Of a stretch of DNA of 64,000 nucleotides, positions 1-11,500 are shown piece after piece. Location: the NCBI GenBank assembly GCA_035236585.1, contig CP141130.1, positions 80,237,944 to 80,301,943 on the forward strand, in the 5' to 3' direction. Position 1 is the first letter of the stretch. Every line of letters starts with the position of its first letter. The notes under the pieces are model-generated. The model saw only the letters and a list, made by a program, of their open reading frames with translations, did no database searches and was not told the origin of the DNA. This DNA comes from Warburgia ugandensis (lineage: Eukaryota > Streptophyta > Magnoliopsida > Canellales > Canellaceae). The position numbers were made by a program, and so were the translations under genes.

Positions 1-850
1 ATTCTGGCCCTTAGATTCGTTATATTATCATAAACACCAAGAATGAGGATTTCCAACTTTTTAGTTTGATTTCTGCCAAATGGAGTGGTACATCTGGTGG
101 GACCAACATCCTAATGAATTATTTTATTAGTAATGGCGTGTCATTTGTGGCACATTCGAGTTCCATTAAGCAGTCCCCATCATCAATGGCCATGTGGCAA
201 ATTTGGACCTTCAATTAAGCAGTCCCCATCATCAATGGCAAACAACAAACAAGATCCTAGGATTAAATAATCTCAACCATCCATTAAGCGGTCCACATCA
301 TTAATGCCCATGGAGGAATGCAAACCCCCCTAAGGCTTTTGTGGTAAAAGTACAGTTAGGTCCCACATTTTGAACAATATGAACCGTTCATCTCACCCAT
401 CTTTGCCATAGATGGGCAATGTGCTGAAGATCGCATATTTCTGATGATCAATCATTGATTATCTCAGCTATCAAAACGAACTGTAGTAAAATCAGTGAAC
501 TCAAAGCATCTCATGAAAAAATCAATAGCAGGATATCTCCATCAGTATGCGACTTTTGAGTCATAACCCAAGATGGTCAAGATGAACGGCAAAATCATAG
601 TTAAAGAGGGCCCCACTTTACTTTTTGTTTATAAAACCATATGTCCCAATAGTCCTAATGGCTTGGGAATTCATTTCCTAAGTGTAGAGGGAAATAAATG
701 ACTCCAAAGCAAGACACATGGCAGAATCCTTTGAAAGATATAGTTCATTGCACTGCTATTATAAAACGGTCCACAAACGAAGACCAGAAAGAGACTTCCA
801 AAACCCATGGAATTCAATTCCTCCATCTAGAATAATAAGGAATGTTGAAA
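1..850. other. Intergenic DNA, no gene seen
   Basis: AT-rich non-coding DNA. A motif resembling AAGCAGTCCCCATCATCAAT recurs near 168, 218 and 287 as short dispersed direct repeats. A CT dinucleotide run follows at about 857-873. No coding region is supported here. Confidence 0.5.
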
Positions 851-938
851 ACACCCCTCTCTCTCTCTCTCTCTAAAAAGCAATTTATTTTTTTTATTTT
901 TCTCTCTCTACAAGAGGAGCAAATGTCAACATGACAAA

Positions 939-1148
939 AGTTAAATAAAACCGATATCTTAAATATGCCAGAGATAACGCGGTTAAATAAACATGATATC
1001 TTAGATATGCTAGAGATAACGAGGTTAAATAAACCTGATATCTCACATATGCCACAGATAATGCGGTTAAATAAGGTGCGCATCTCACATATGCTACAGA
1101 TAATGCAGTTAAATAAGGTGCACATTTGAGATATGCCGTGATATCTCA
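939..1148. repeat. 42-bp tandem repeat, five units
   Basis: Units begin at 939, 981, 1023, 1065 and 1107, exactly 42 bp apart. Each starts with a form of GGTTAAATAA and carries GATATCT and ATATGC blocks. A displaced, degenerate unit follows near 1167. Because 42 is a multiple of three, the minus strand stays open for 111 codons as a 14-residue periodic peptide. I regard that reading frame as a by-product of the repeat and not as a gene. Confidence 0.85.
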
Positions 1149-1424
1149 AAAACGCTATACATACGCCGTTAAATAAACCCCCCTTAATCTTTTGTCTCCT
1201 TCCTTATGAGGGACATTCTTGTTGTTCCATCTTGACTTAGGCCTTTTTTAGAAGAATTTTTGCTTATGTGCCTTTCTCATTTAAGCATTACAGTTTAAAA
1301 ACCTCGTATTGTTACTTAACATTATTTTAAATGACTCAATTAAGGGCTTCCATCAACTAACCATCAATTAGAAGGGCAAATTAGTTTGAAACAAGACACT
1401 GCTAGTTAGAAATCAATAGCCACA

Positions 1425-1840
1425 ATTTAAAATCCAAATCATGACACCACTTACTAAGCCCCATCTTTGGATGATCTGATCCATTTATCTTATTTGACCT
1501 ACCATATTTACTAGTAATTATAAAAATTCATGCCCATTAGATACTTTTGTGTACTTACTAGTTTTTCTAGTTGGAACATTCAATGGTCGTGATTTAAAAT
1601 CTAAAATGAAATGCCACCTAGCTAGACCTACCTAGCCTTTGGATGATCAGATCATTCATCTTGTTTGGTACCTACCCTATTTATGATTACCTCTAAAAAT
1701 ACAAGCCCATTGGATGCTTTCACCTACTAGTTTCTCTCTAGTGGAAAATTTCAATGATCATGGTCTAAAAATCCAAAAATAAGATGCGACCAAGGTAGGC
1801 CCCATCTTTACATGATCTGATCTATTCATCTTATTTGCCT
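1425..1840. repeat. Degenerate ~170-bp tandem repeat, about 2.4 units
   Basis: An ATGATCTGAT-like anchor followed by a CATTCATCTT-like block recurs at 1471, 1643 and 1812, that is 172 and 169 bp apart. Flanking text such as CCCATTGGATGCTTT and CTACTAGTTT also recurs in phase. The units differ by many substitutions and small indels, so the duplication is old. Confidence 0.6.
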
Positions 1841-2255
1841 TATCTAGCAGAAAACAAGAACGGTAAGGTTATCCAAATGAATCGTATTTGTAATGCTTAG
1901 TTCCCCCGACATTGTCTGAAAACGCTGAATGAAATGGATTATTGAAAGAAAGAAATAAAACAAGGCCGCGGCCTTATTTTTAAGATGCCTATATTGCAAC
2001 TGCAATGAGATTGGTCGCATCATATAATTCGGAGAGGAGAGAAGACACTCTAATAACAATGTTTGGGTTTTATCACCACCACTAACCCTTCAAAAAATAC
2101 AACTTCGGCATGTCTTTTTGAACAATCTAAACCGTTCATCTTAACTATTTTAGCACTATCTTGTTGTAGATCAGCCATGTCCCAAAAATCACATACCTTT
2201 AGATGAACCAAAGTTCGTGAATTTGGATGAGCTCATGCTTAGCAAGACCATTTAG
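1841..2255. other. Intergenic DNA, no gene seen
   Basis: Non-coding sequence upstream of CCT5. The short open frames here have no recognisable protein content. Confidence 0.4.
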
Positions 2256-2572
2256 ATGAGCTGTTTATGTTTATATTATCAAAACAGGGAGACCATCGTG
2301 GTGGAGGAGCCACCAAACTCCAAATTAGGGCGTGGCAATAGTGAAAAAAGGGGGCGGGAATATCATTTTCACATAATGAAAGAGGCTTTTAGGGCGGGAG
2401 TTCAACTAAAGCTAGGGCTCGAAAACAAAGACTGCTGCCGTCGCTTCTTTCTCCAAGGTTCCGGAACTCGCAAGCCCATTTCTGCCATTTTCCCTTCGAT
2501 TTACTGTTTTCGATCTCATCTCTCTGTTTTTTGATCTAGCTTTTCGATCTCTGTGTTCTTGTTCAGGCGAAA
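2256..2572 (+). promoter_or_regulatory. Proximal promoter and 5' UTR region of CCT5
   Basis: This stretch lies directly before the CCT5 start codon. From about 2420 it becomes pyrimidine-rich (CTTCTTTCTCC, TTTTCGATCTC), as many plant 5' leaders are. No convincing TATA box was found at a suitable distance, which would suit a housekeeping gene. The transcription start cannot be placed from sequence alone. Confidence 0.4.
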
Positions 2573-5500
2573 ATGGCGCTGGCCTTCGACGAATTCGGCC
2601 GCCCTTACATCATCTTAAAGGAGCAAGAACGGAAAAGCAGACTCAGAGGTTTAGATGCTCAGAAAGCTAACATTTCTGCTGGAAGAGCTATTGCCAGAAT
2701 CCTTCGGACTTCTCTCGGACCCAAGGGCATGGACAAGATGCTTCAGAGTCCTGACGGCGATGTTACTATCAGTATGTTTCAGTGATGCTTCTCTCCTTTG
2801 CCGATTTGCTGTATCGTCATTTCTCTCTGTGCATTATTTCTTGATCGTGATCTGTGAAAGTATGCTGTTTTGTTGCAGTAAATTTGCTGGTCTTTTGCTT
2901 TTTCATTTGAAAAGTAGCCAATGGGGATAAGATGGGTGCAAGTGTCAGTTCTAGTGAAGCATTTCACTGCTATCTTTCTATGTTTCCTTGGAAAAGGAGT
3001 TTTCATTGTCATCTAGTGTTGTACTTTATATGATGAAAAGAATCTACTGCTTTTCTTTAAAATGTCACTTTTCTGCGTGCATTTGAATCTACAAAAGTGG
3101 CGGAAATTTCAGTTTCTTGTTAGTTATTGAGGGAAAATTGGTCCTGTTTTGAGAATAAAGGAAGTTCATGATGTGATGGGAAAAACACTTGAGAGCGTTG
3201 AGAAATCCAATGGAAATGTTGGGCTATCAAATTGTCCCCTGGCATATTTTGACGTTTTATTTTATCTTCATTTCCCTCAAGTTGCAGTGCAATTATCTAA
3301 AGTTTGTAGGCCATCAAATGTTCTCTGTTCTTTGTCCAGCATGGGCTATTTCTTCATCACGAGGGAAATACGAAGTTTGTAGTGCAGTGCTGCTAATCAA
3401 ACATGATCTGCAATAGGAAACAAAACTTGGGTCATCTTTTAACATGAAATTGTCATCTCTAGCATCCTTTTTTTTATCATTCTCCAGAATGTATGCTATG
3501 ATTTAGAGATGTTACAGATTTCTGAAGACGATATATTGCAGAAGTATACACTGGTTAGCTGTTTCTTTGTTTGCATACTAATCACCAGTTGATTTTTGGT
3601 GTTGGAAACTTGCTGCTGTTATTGGTCTACTTCTGCATCTGGTACATGAATTGTATTATTGTTTAGATAATTGTTTGCATTAGCTATTATATCTTTCTGT
3701 TGGATATCCTTTTGTCTTTTATTGGTGCACTTCCATTAGGACCATTACTGATTTTGTGTGATTGACAGCAAATGATGGGGCAACAATTTTGGAGCAGATG
3801 GATGTTGATAATCAAATTGCAAAGCTAATGGTTGAACTATCTCGTAGCCAGGATTATGAAATAGGAGATGGCACCACTGGTGTTGTTGTTATGGCTGGTG
3901 CACTTCTTGAGCAGGCTGAGAAACTTCTGGAGCATGGTATTCATCCTATTCGGATTGCAGAGGGCTATGAGATGGCATCTAGAATAGCTGTGGAACACTT
4001 GGAACATATATCTCAGAAATTTGAGTTTAGTTTGACAAATATAGAACCATTAGTGCAGACTTGTATGACTACTTTATCTTCAAAAATGTAAGTTCTTCCT
4101 CTCCACTGCCTGTCTCATACTATTCCCCCTGATCCTATTCATTCTCTTTGAAGTTGTACTTCTTTTTAATGCTTTTGGCTTGAAAGAAGGTTCTGCAATA
4201 TTCTAGACTAATATGCACAACAGTTGGCTGCTACTTTCTAAGGCTCTGTTTTTCTGCATGATTATTAAACCAGTGCTCAGATCATTCTGCAGAATCTTAC
4301 CTTGCTGGCTCTTGCAGTTTTTTTCTGTGTTTCAGTATCTAATTTTTATACTTGGCACCTTTCCCCATATTTTTTCCCTCCAAACTTTTTTCTGTTGTCC
4401 GGTGTTGGTGTTTGGCAAAAATCTCCATTGCTATATGATGTATGTAGAATATCCATCTCATTTGTCTCTTTTCAATTCTTTAAGCTATATCCTCATGTGT
4501 TATTCATTACTTTTGCTCTTAACATACTTCAAATAAGGAGAATTTGCAAGATAAGTGTAACTGTTCCTTTCATATCAGAAAATTTTCTCTAGAAGTTTCT
4601 GTATAACAGTATAAGTGTGAGAGACAGGGAGTGTTAACCTGCGAAGAAATCCACACATTATAACCTTTTGTCCTAGAAGTATTATTCACATTTTCATTTG
4701 GAGGAGCAAATGCATATATCAAAACTAAAATCAATCATAGCATAAAACCATAAAATGAATGTTATTCCCACCTCTAACAAGTCTGATTGGAACTGAAAGG
4801 AACATCTAAAGGTGGACTTAGATTAATACATTTGCCTGAGAAGGATTTGACATGTTTGTTTATATGATCCACTCAGAACAACTTAACTAGAACTTCTATA
4901 AATGCCAAACACTAATACTAAGAAATTATTGTCATTTATTTAGTTTTTGCAAAGTTATGTTTCTCAGAATTGACATTATTTACAGGAACAAAATTGTAAT
5001 TTGAACTTCTCTTTTTGGCAGAAGTCCTTTTCTTCAATATATTATATTTCCTATTTGCTTTTTCTCTACTGCTGTAACTTCTACTTGTTTAATGATCCAA
5101 TTAACAAGCTTGGTGACCCAATTTGTTTAAACAAATGATCTACTACATGGCAGATTTGAACTTTCAGTTTTAGGCAGTGTGGTTGCATCACCAAATTTTT
5201 TGACCTTTGAGATCATAGCATTCCTGCATGGGATCTTTAGCAGTAAAAGTTCTAAACTCTTAGTGACTCACGGAAACATGAAAGATGTGCACTTGGAGAC
5301 AACTTTAGCTTGGACTGTGTTAGGTGTAGCACGTTTGTGAACTAACGTGAATAATTGGCGAAGCAATTGCTGTAGTAAATACTGTATTTAATACTGAACA
5401 ACTGAGCAGTTTAATTTCTGACATTACTCTTGCTTAAAAATATGTTCCTTCACTTTGAAGCATGGTGAATATACATGTTTGTGGTTCTATGCACTTCATG

Positions 5501-8500
5501 TGAGTATACTTACTGCATCTCTGTGTTGTATTGCAGTGTCAATAGATGCAAACGCACTTTAGCTGAGATTGCTGTCAAAGCAGTTTTGGCTGTTGCAGAT
5601 TTGGAAAGGAAGGATGTTAATTTAGATTTGATTAAAGTTGAAGGGAAGGTTGGAGGGAAATTGGAAGATACTGAGCTAATATATGGAATTGTTGTTGACA
5701 AGGACATGAGCCATCCCCAGATGCCAAAACAAATTGAAAATGCAAAAATTGCTATTTTGACTTGTCCATTTGAGCCCCCCAAACCAAAAACAAAGCACAA
5801 GGTTGACATTGACACAGTGGAAAAGTTCCAGACTTTACGTCAACAGGAGAAGAAATACTTTGATGATATGGTTCAGAAATGCAAGGTGTGTGTGCAAATT
5901 ATCTTGTGAAGGGTAAATACAGTATTGTTGCATGCATAACTTTTTTTATGCATTTTTTCCTTTATTAATGCTTGATTCCTCATTCTTTTCCTTATTACAA
6001 TTTTTTGGTGAATTTTCTTATCACTAAATTGGGTTAGGTTGTTATGTGTGGATTTTTGAGTACACGGCCAAGTTTGTTAAGCCCTGTCTCACAACTGAGA
6101 GGTTGTGGGTTCAACTCTATAGTGTTTGGAGTGTAGCCTAGCTGCTCCATTTCTATAGTTTGACCCTCTATTGCCAGGATAATCATCTTTGAAGGAGAAA
6201 GCTCTTTACTATTCATTACTTTTTCCCTAGAATGTTTGCTAAGTGAACTCATTCTTGTCTTTGTCATTTTCTTTGGGAACTTGTAGGATGTTGGTGCAAC
6301 TTTGGTTATCTGCCAATGGGGTTTTGATGATGAAGCAAATCATCTCTTGATGCACCGGAACTTGCCTGCTGTTCGATGGGTTGGTGGTGTGGAGTTGGAA
6401 CTTATTGCAATAGCTACAGGTATTTGTCAAAATGTCTCTCCCTCAACATAAAATGAATCTATGAGCTTGGTTATACGACCATGCTATGCATTGATTTACA
6501 CTCTGCTTGCTTTCTAGGTGGGAGAATTGTTCCAAGATTCCAAGAACTGACACCAGAGAAGTTGGGGAAGGCATGTTGCATACACCTTACTGTTTCCTAC
6601 TTATTCCTGTGACCTGCTTGAATGTAATATAAAGTATTTTGAGGGAAAAAAATTATCTGGAGTTCCTTATCTAATATCATTGTTCTTCACAAAAGCTTTC
6701 TAGCATAGTGGTGCAAGGAGTCTCCCACCTGGCTGACCAGGGTTGAAGGCTGTGCATGTATGTGTGCGTTTGCCATTCAAAAGAAAAAAAAGTTGTTCTT
6801 CATTTTATGAAATACTTTACTAATATTTATTTATTTTTTGATATTCAGGAACTATTTCATAATACCTCATTTTATGCAAAAAGTAAAGAGGAATGAAATT
6901 CTTTTCAGCATACAACTGGCTGATAAACTTATTTTTTATCTCAAAATCAAAAGCTGTTTGCCCCTGACTAGTTTTAGTTGTTTCTCTTTATAATAAACCA
7001 CTGCTGTTTGAGGCTTTGTCTTTGATGATTTCTTTATTATTCTTTTCTTTTTTGAGTTACTTACTCTACAGGGAACTAATTTCTCTTATTTTTCTATTTA
7101 GGCTGGGTTAGTTAGAGAAAAATCATTTGGAACCACAAAAGACCGCATGCTGTATATTGAACAATGTGCAAATTCAAGAGCTGTTACCGTATTCATTCGT
7201 GGGGGTATGTTATATTTTTCTTCTCTTCTGCTTTTTTCTGGGAGATGTGGTCTTCAATGCCTTCAATATATTTTTAGTAAAGATTCTCTTATATTCCAAT
7301 CATCATCATCAATACCTTATCCCAATTAGAGGCCGGTCAAATGAATCGTGTTCCTCTATTTCCCTCTATTAAGAGTCATGGCTTCATTTAGTCTGAAAGT
7401 TTCAAAATCTTTTCTCACCACTTCTATCTACATTCTTTTGGGCCTTCCCCTTGCCCTTTTAGAACCTTTGACTTGGATCACCTTACTCCTTCTAACCGCT
7501 GCCATTGTTGGTCTCCGTTAACATGTCTAAACCATTTAATTCTAATCTCTCTCATCTTGTTACCAATTGTTGCTACTCCTAAGTTTCCTTTAATGTTGTC
7601 ATTTCTAATTCTATCATTTCTTGTCTTGCCACTCATCCATCTCAATGTCCACATTTCGGCGATGTTCATTCTATGTATATGTTATTACTTAACTAGCCAA
7701 CAATCTGGTCCAAGAGCATGGCCAGACTTACAGTCATCCTATAGAATTTTCCTTTCAATTTGAATGACACATACTAATCACACAAAACTCTAGAGGTGCA
7801 TCTCCATTTGTTCCAATCAGTTTATCTTCTAGAACAAATGAAAATATATTTTGGCATCAAATTTATCCCTCGTAAAGTGTAATATGAGTCTTTTGGAATG
7901 TTTATGTTGATATTGAAATATGCAATGAACTCACTGCTGTGTTTCATTTTTTTTCTGTCAGAAGAGAATCTCCCATAGTTATTAGGAGAAAGAACGTATG
8001 GATGTTTGCTTCCTCTAGGGAAGAGTTTGTTCCACCATTAGCTTTAGAATTTTATATCATTGTAATACACGGTGATATCCTATGTGCTTGATGCTTATAT
8101 CTGTTATCATTTGGATGAGGCACTATAGCTTTTCCTTTTTCTAGTTTAAATGTTATCATGAGAATGACTTACGTTATTTTAGCAGTTGTATTTTTATTAT
8201 AATAATTCCTGATAGAATAGTCATGTCCAACACTTCATCTTTCTTACATATTGTATTTCCATTACATTCTGAAGGAAAGTAGTCTCTTTATCCTTCTTTT
8301 CGAAAATGCTAAAGAAAAAAAAATTGGTCTCATTCCTTAAAGTGAGTAGTTAATAGTTAATATATGCATCAAGTAGCTTCAACATGGTTAGGACAGAATT
8401 TCTTAACCAGGTGATGAAAGCAAAAACCAAAAAAAAAAGTTTTAGAATTTTTTTAAGAGAACAACTAGATGGTGGAGAGAAGCTTATTTTCTCATAATAA

Positions 8501-11500
8501 TAATCAACAATATGATGAGCATGTTGGTGTTCTTTTCTATCTGAAAAGAATGGTAGTTAAAACCTGAACCTGCATAAGGTGTATTTTCTCATAGAATAGT
8601 CAACCATGCTAAAAAAGTTGCATTGTAGCAATAACTACTTTTTGCTTTCAAAACACTATCATCTGTGTAAGAGCATCCTCAATCTTTGACTGTTCACTTT
8701 CTAATTCTGAACACTTCTTGAACAGTTCTACAACAAGTCGTGGTCCTGTAAGAATGAAAGCAAAGCTTAGTATAGGATAATCTAACTGTCTTAAAATTGA
8801 GTTTCTGTTGTAAGTGTTTCAGACATAATGTATTCTGCTAGTTCATCTTCGAGCTGAGGACTTCCTGCATAGTTGCAAAAGAAGGAAAGGAGGGCCTGTC
8901 TCATGTTAGGTCAGTGATTTGAGGTCACTTGTGGGTTTATTTCTCCTTACAAAAACAACGTTCAACTTTAAAATGGTTAGTTAAAAGAAAAGAAAGGCTA
9001 GGAAGAAGTAAGAAACTTTAGAGGCTTCAAATAGTTAGGCCACTTCTTCTTCCTTGAAGATGGTATTTTGTGAGGAAACTAAAATGGCTTACATAAAATA
9101 AATAAATGAAGCAGCTACCTATTGGACACATGAAGTCACAAGGGTTTTTGCCTTCTCATTGCTAGGGTTCTTCTTTCATGGAACTTTGGTTCATTAAAAT
9201 CATGATTTTCTTTGTGAATGCTGCTACTGTGGGTCTGTTTGATTGTCACCTTAGGAAATTTCATATTGGGTAAAAGTTCTTAATGTATGATTTTTTTATT
9301 TTTTTTTGGGACCTGAATGTTTGATAGAAGGGGAGCCTTGGCGCAATAGTAAAAGTTGTCGTCATATGACTTTGAGGTCACGGGTTCAAGGCGTGGAAAC
9401 AGCCTCTTGAAAAAAATGCAAGGTAAGATTGTGTACTATAGGCCCTTGTGGTCTGCCCCTTCCCGGACCCTGCATAGGCGGGAGCTTCATGCATTGGGGC
9501 TGTCCTTTTTTTACCCGAATGTTTGATGATATAGTGGAATATCGCATCTATAGGTATTCTTGCAGTTAGATTTCTTGCTATGTCCAATGCTCGTCCCTCG
9601 AATTCCTTAGTAAGGTTCTTGAAAGGAGGGATCCTACTAGTACCCTATTCTTTCTTTTCAACACCTGTCTTACCCAGACGCTTCTCGTTTAAACAAAATC
9701 CAAGCTTTATGTATGTTTAATACTAGCCATTGCTGCATGAAAGGATCAATGGTTAGCAAGCTGCATTACTAATTGGGCAAGGAAGAAGAAAAAATGAGAC
9801 GTGGGATGTCACTATCATTTCTATGAACTGCCTCTTATCAGTGTCTATTGGCTAGGAAAAGTTCCATGGTCCCAAATCTGGCGCCTTCTCAACAGTCAAC
9901 ACTTGACAGTCGGCAAGCCCTTGTGATGGATCCTGAATAAAGTTAGTTATTGGTAATGGGACTATAGTTTTGGTTTGTGAGCTCCATTGAGGAGAAACAA
10001 GTGTATAGATGCAGGAAATATATGTAGGCATACGCAACAGTTTACAATCATCAGGAACCTACATATATTGTTGGACTTCATTAAAATACATTAAGCCTGT
10101 GGTTGAAAAGATGGCATTCACCACAGTTCCAGCAGTACTGCAAACCTGTGTCAAATATATAGCGGGCTGGCGCTCTACTCCAATTGAATCCTATTTTGGC
10201 TATTACCTTCTCCATTACTATGTTCTCATACATAAGAATAGCCCCATAAAGCTGGCTTTGGTAGCAAATTCTATTATAGACTTTCTTTTTATCTATCAGT
10301 TATTTTGGGTTGTGGCGTCAGTTATGAAGTCGGCTGCATTATTGATTAGTTTGATGTTCATCCTGTCAATTCAAATCACTAAGAACAGACATGTTGGTTT
10401 GCTAAGGATGTCACTTTCTTTTGATAAAGATTCTTTATCTTAAAAGTGAAGTTTATGAATTAATGTCAACAGCATCGTGCTTTGTGGTAAAGTTTTTATT
10501 TTAAGTTCCATCTTCATATATGTTGAACTTTGGCAAAGAACATAACTCACAATGTTTGAGCAGTTGCATCTAGATTATGTTTGCAAGTGGTGGTCTGATT
10601 TAAGGTCATTCCCTTCATTTCAAGGCAATGCACCTACAAAGACAGGTATGTATGCAGATCTCAATCTATTAGTTGTTGATTAAGTAAATCCTTGCGTGCA
10701 GGAATAGGTTGTAAAAACTCAGCAAAACCCATTTTCACCTTCACTGGGTTATAGATGATGAATTTTCTTGGGCTTGGAAGGGGAAATATTACCTGTGTTT
10801 GGTGACCAGATGCCTAATTATCCTGGGTCTTTGGTATTCAAGTAGCCGTCAGTTGGGTGTCTGAGTGTGATGGGTGCATTTGGTGATCAGATTTGGTATA
10901 CTCATAGTTACTTTAATTTTTTAGAGGGGGTGTTGCTCCACTATGAAACATTGTGATTGACTAGGCAGTTAGGATAGGATTAGTTCAAAGCCTCTCCATG
11001 AGAAGGGTTATTCAATTTCTGACCTTAATTATGTGGACGATATATCCCATTGACTGGATTCTCACTCCATAAATCTAAGGCAATTGTTTTTTGTCTGAAG
11101 AATTGCCCAAGTTAAAAATTGATAGATATGTAGCTTCATTGCGGGAATGATAAAGACATTGATACATACGTTATGCTTGTGAAGTCTGTTGTGTGTAATG
11201 TTGATTCCAGTCCCTATTTTGGGATTCCTCAAGGCTTTGTGGCAGTCTGTTCAAATCTCTGGGATTTGGTGGTGGAACTTGTTAAAAGAAACTTGGGGGT
11301 CATTAGAAGAGATGCTACAGTAAGGAAAAGTAATTGTAACTATGGTCGTGCATTCTGTACTGGGTCTATACAAACTTCCAGCAGTTGGTGAAAAAACGGT
11401 CGAGACGCTTCACCAAGTTTTTCTTTGAGAGGAAGGGAAAGGAATGAAATATTTAGGGACCAGAAATGAAGCTTCACTAGGGAAATTCCATTGGATATTT

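Noticed and set aside
814..1149. 111-codon minus-strand open frame
   Set aside because: It is the translation of the 42-bp tandem repeat; the peptide is purely periodic and no gene context supports it.
6040..6115. tRNA-like GGGTTCAACTC segment in CCT5 intron 3
   Set aside because: A box B-like motif alone; no cloverleaf can be drawn and there is no matching box A, so it is not a tRNA gene.
10009..10443. 144-codon plus-strand open frame inside CCT5 intron 6
   Set aside because: No domain, no recognisable family and no plausible promoter. Chance frames of this size are expected in 7 kb of intron.
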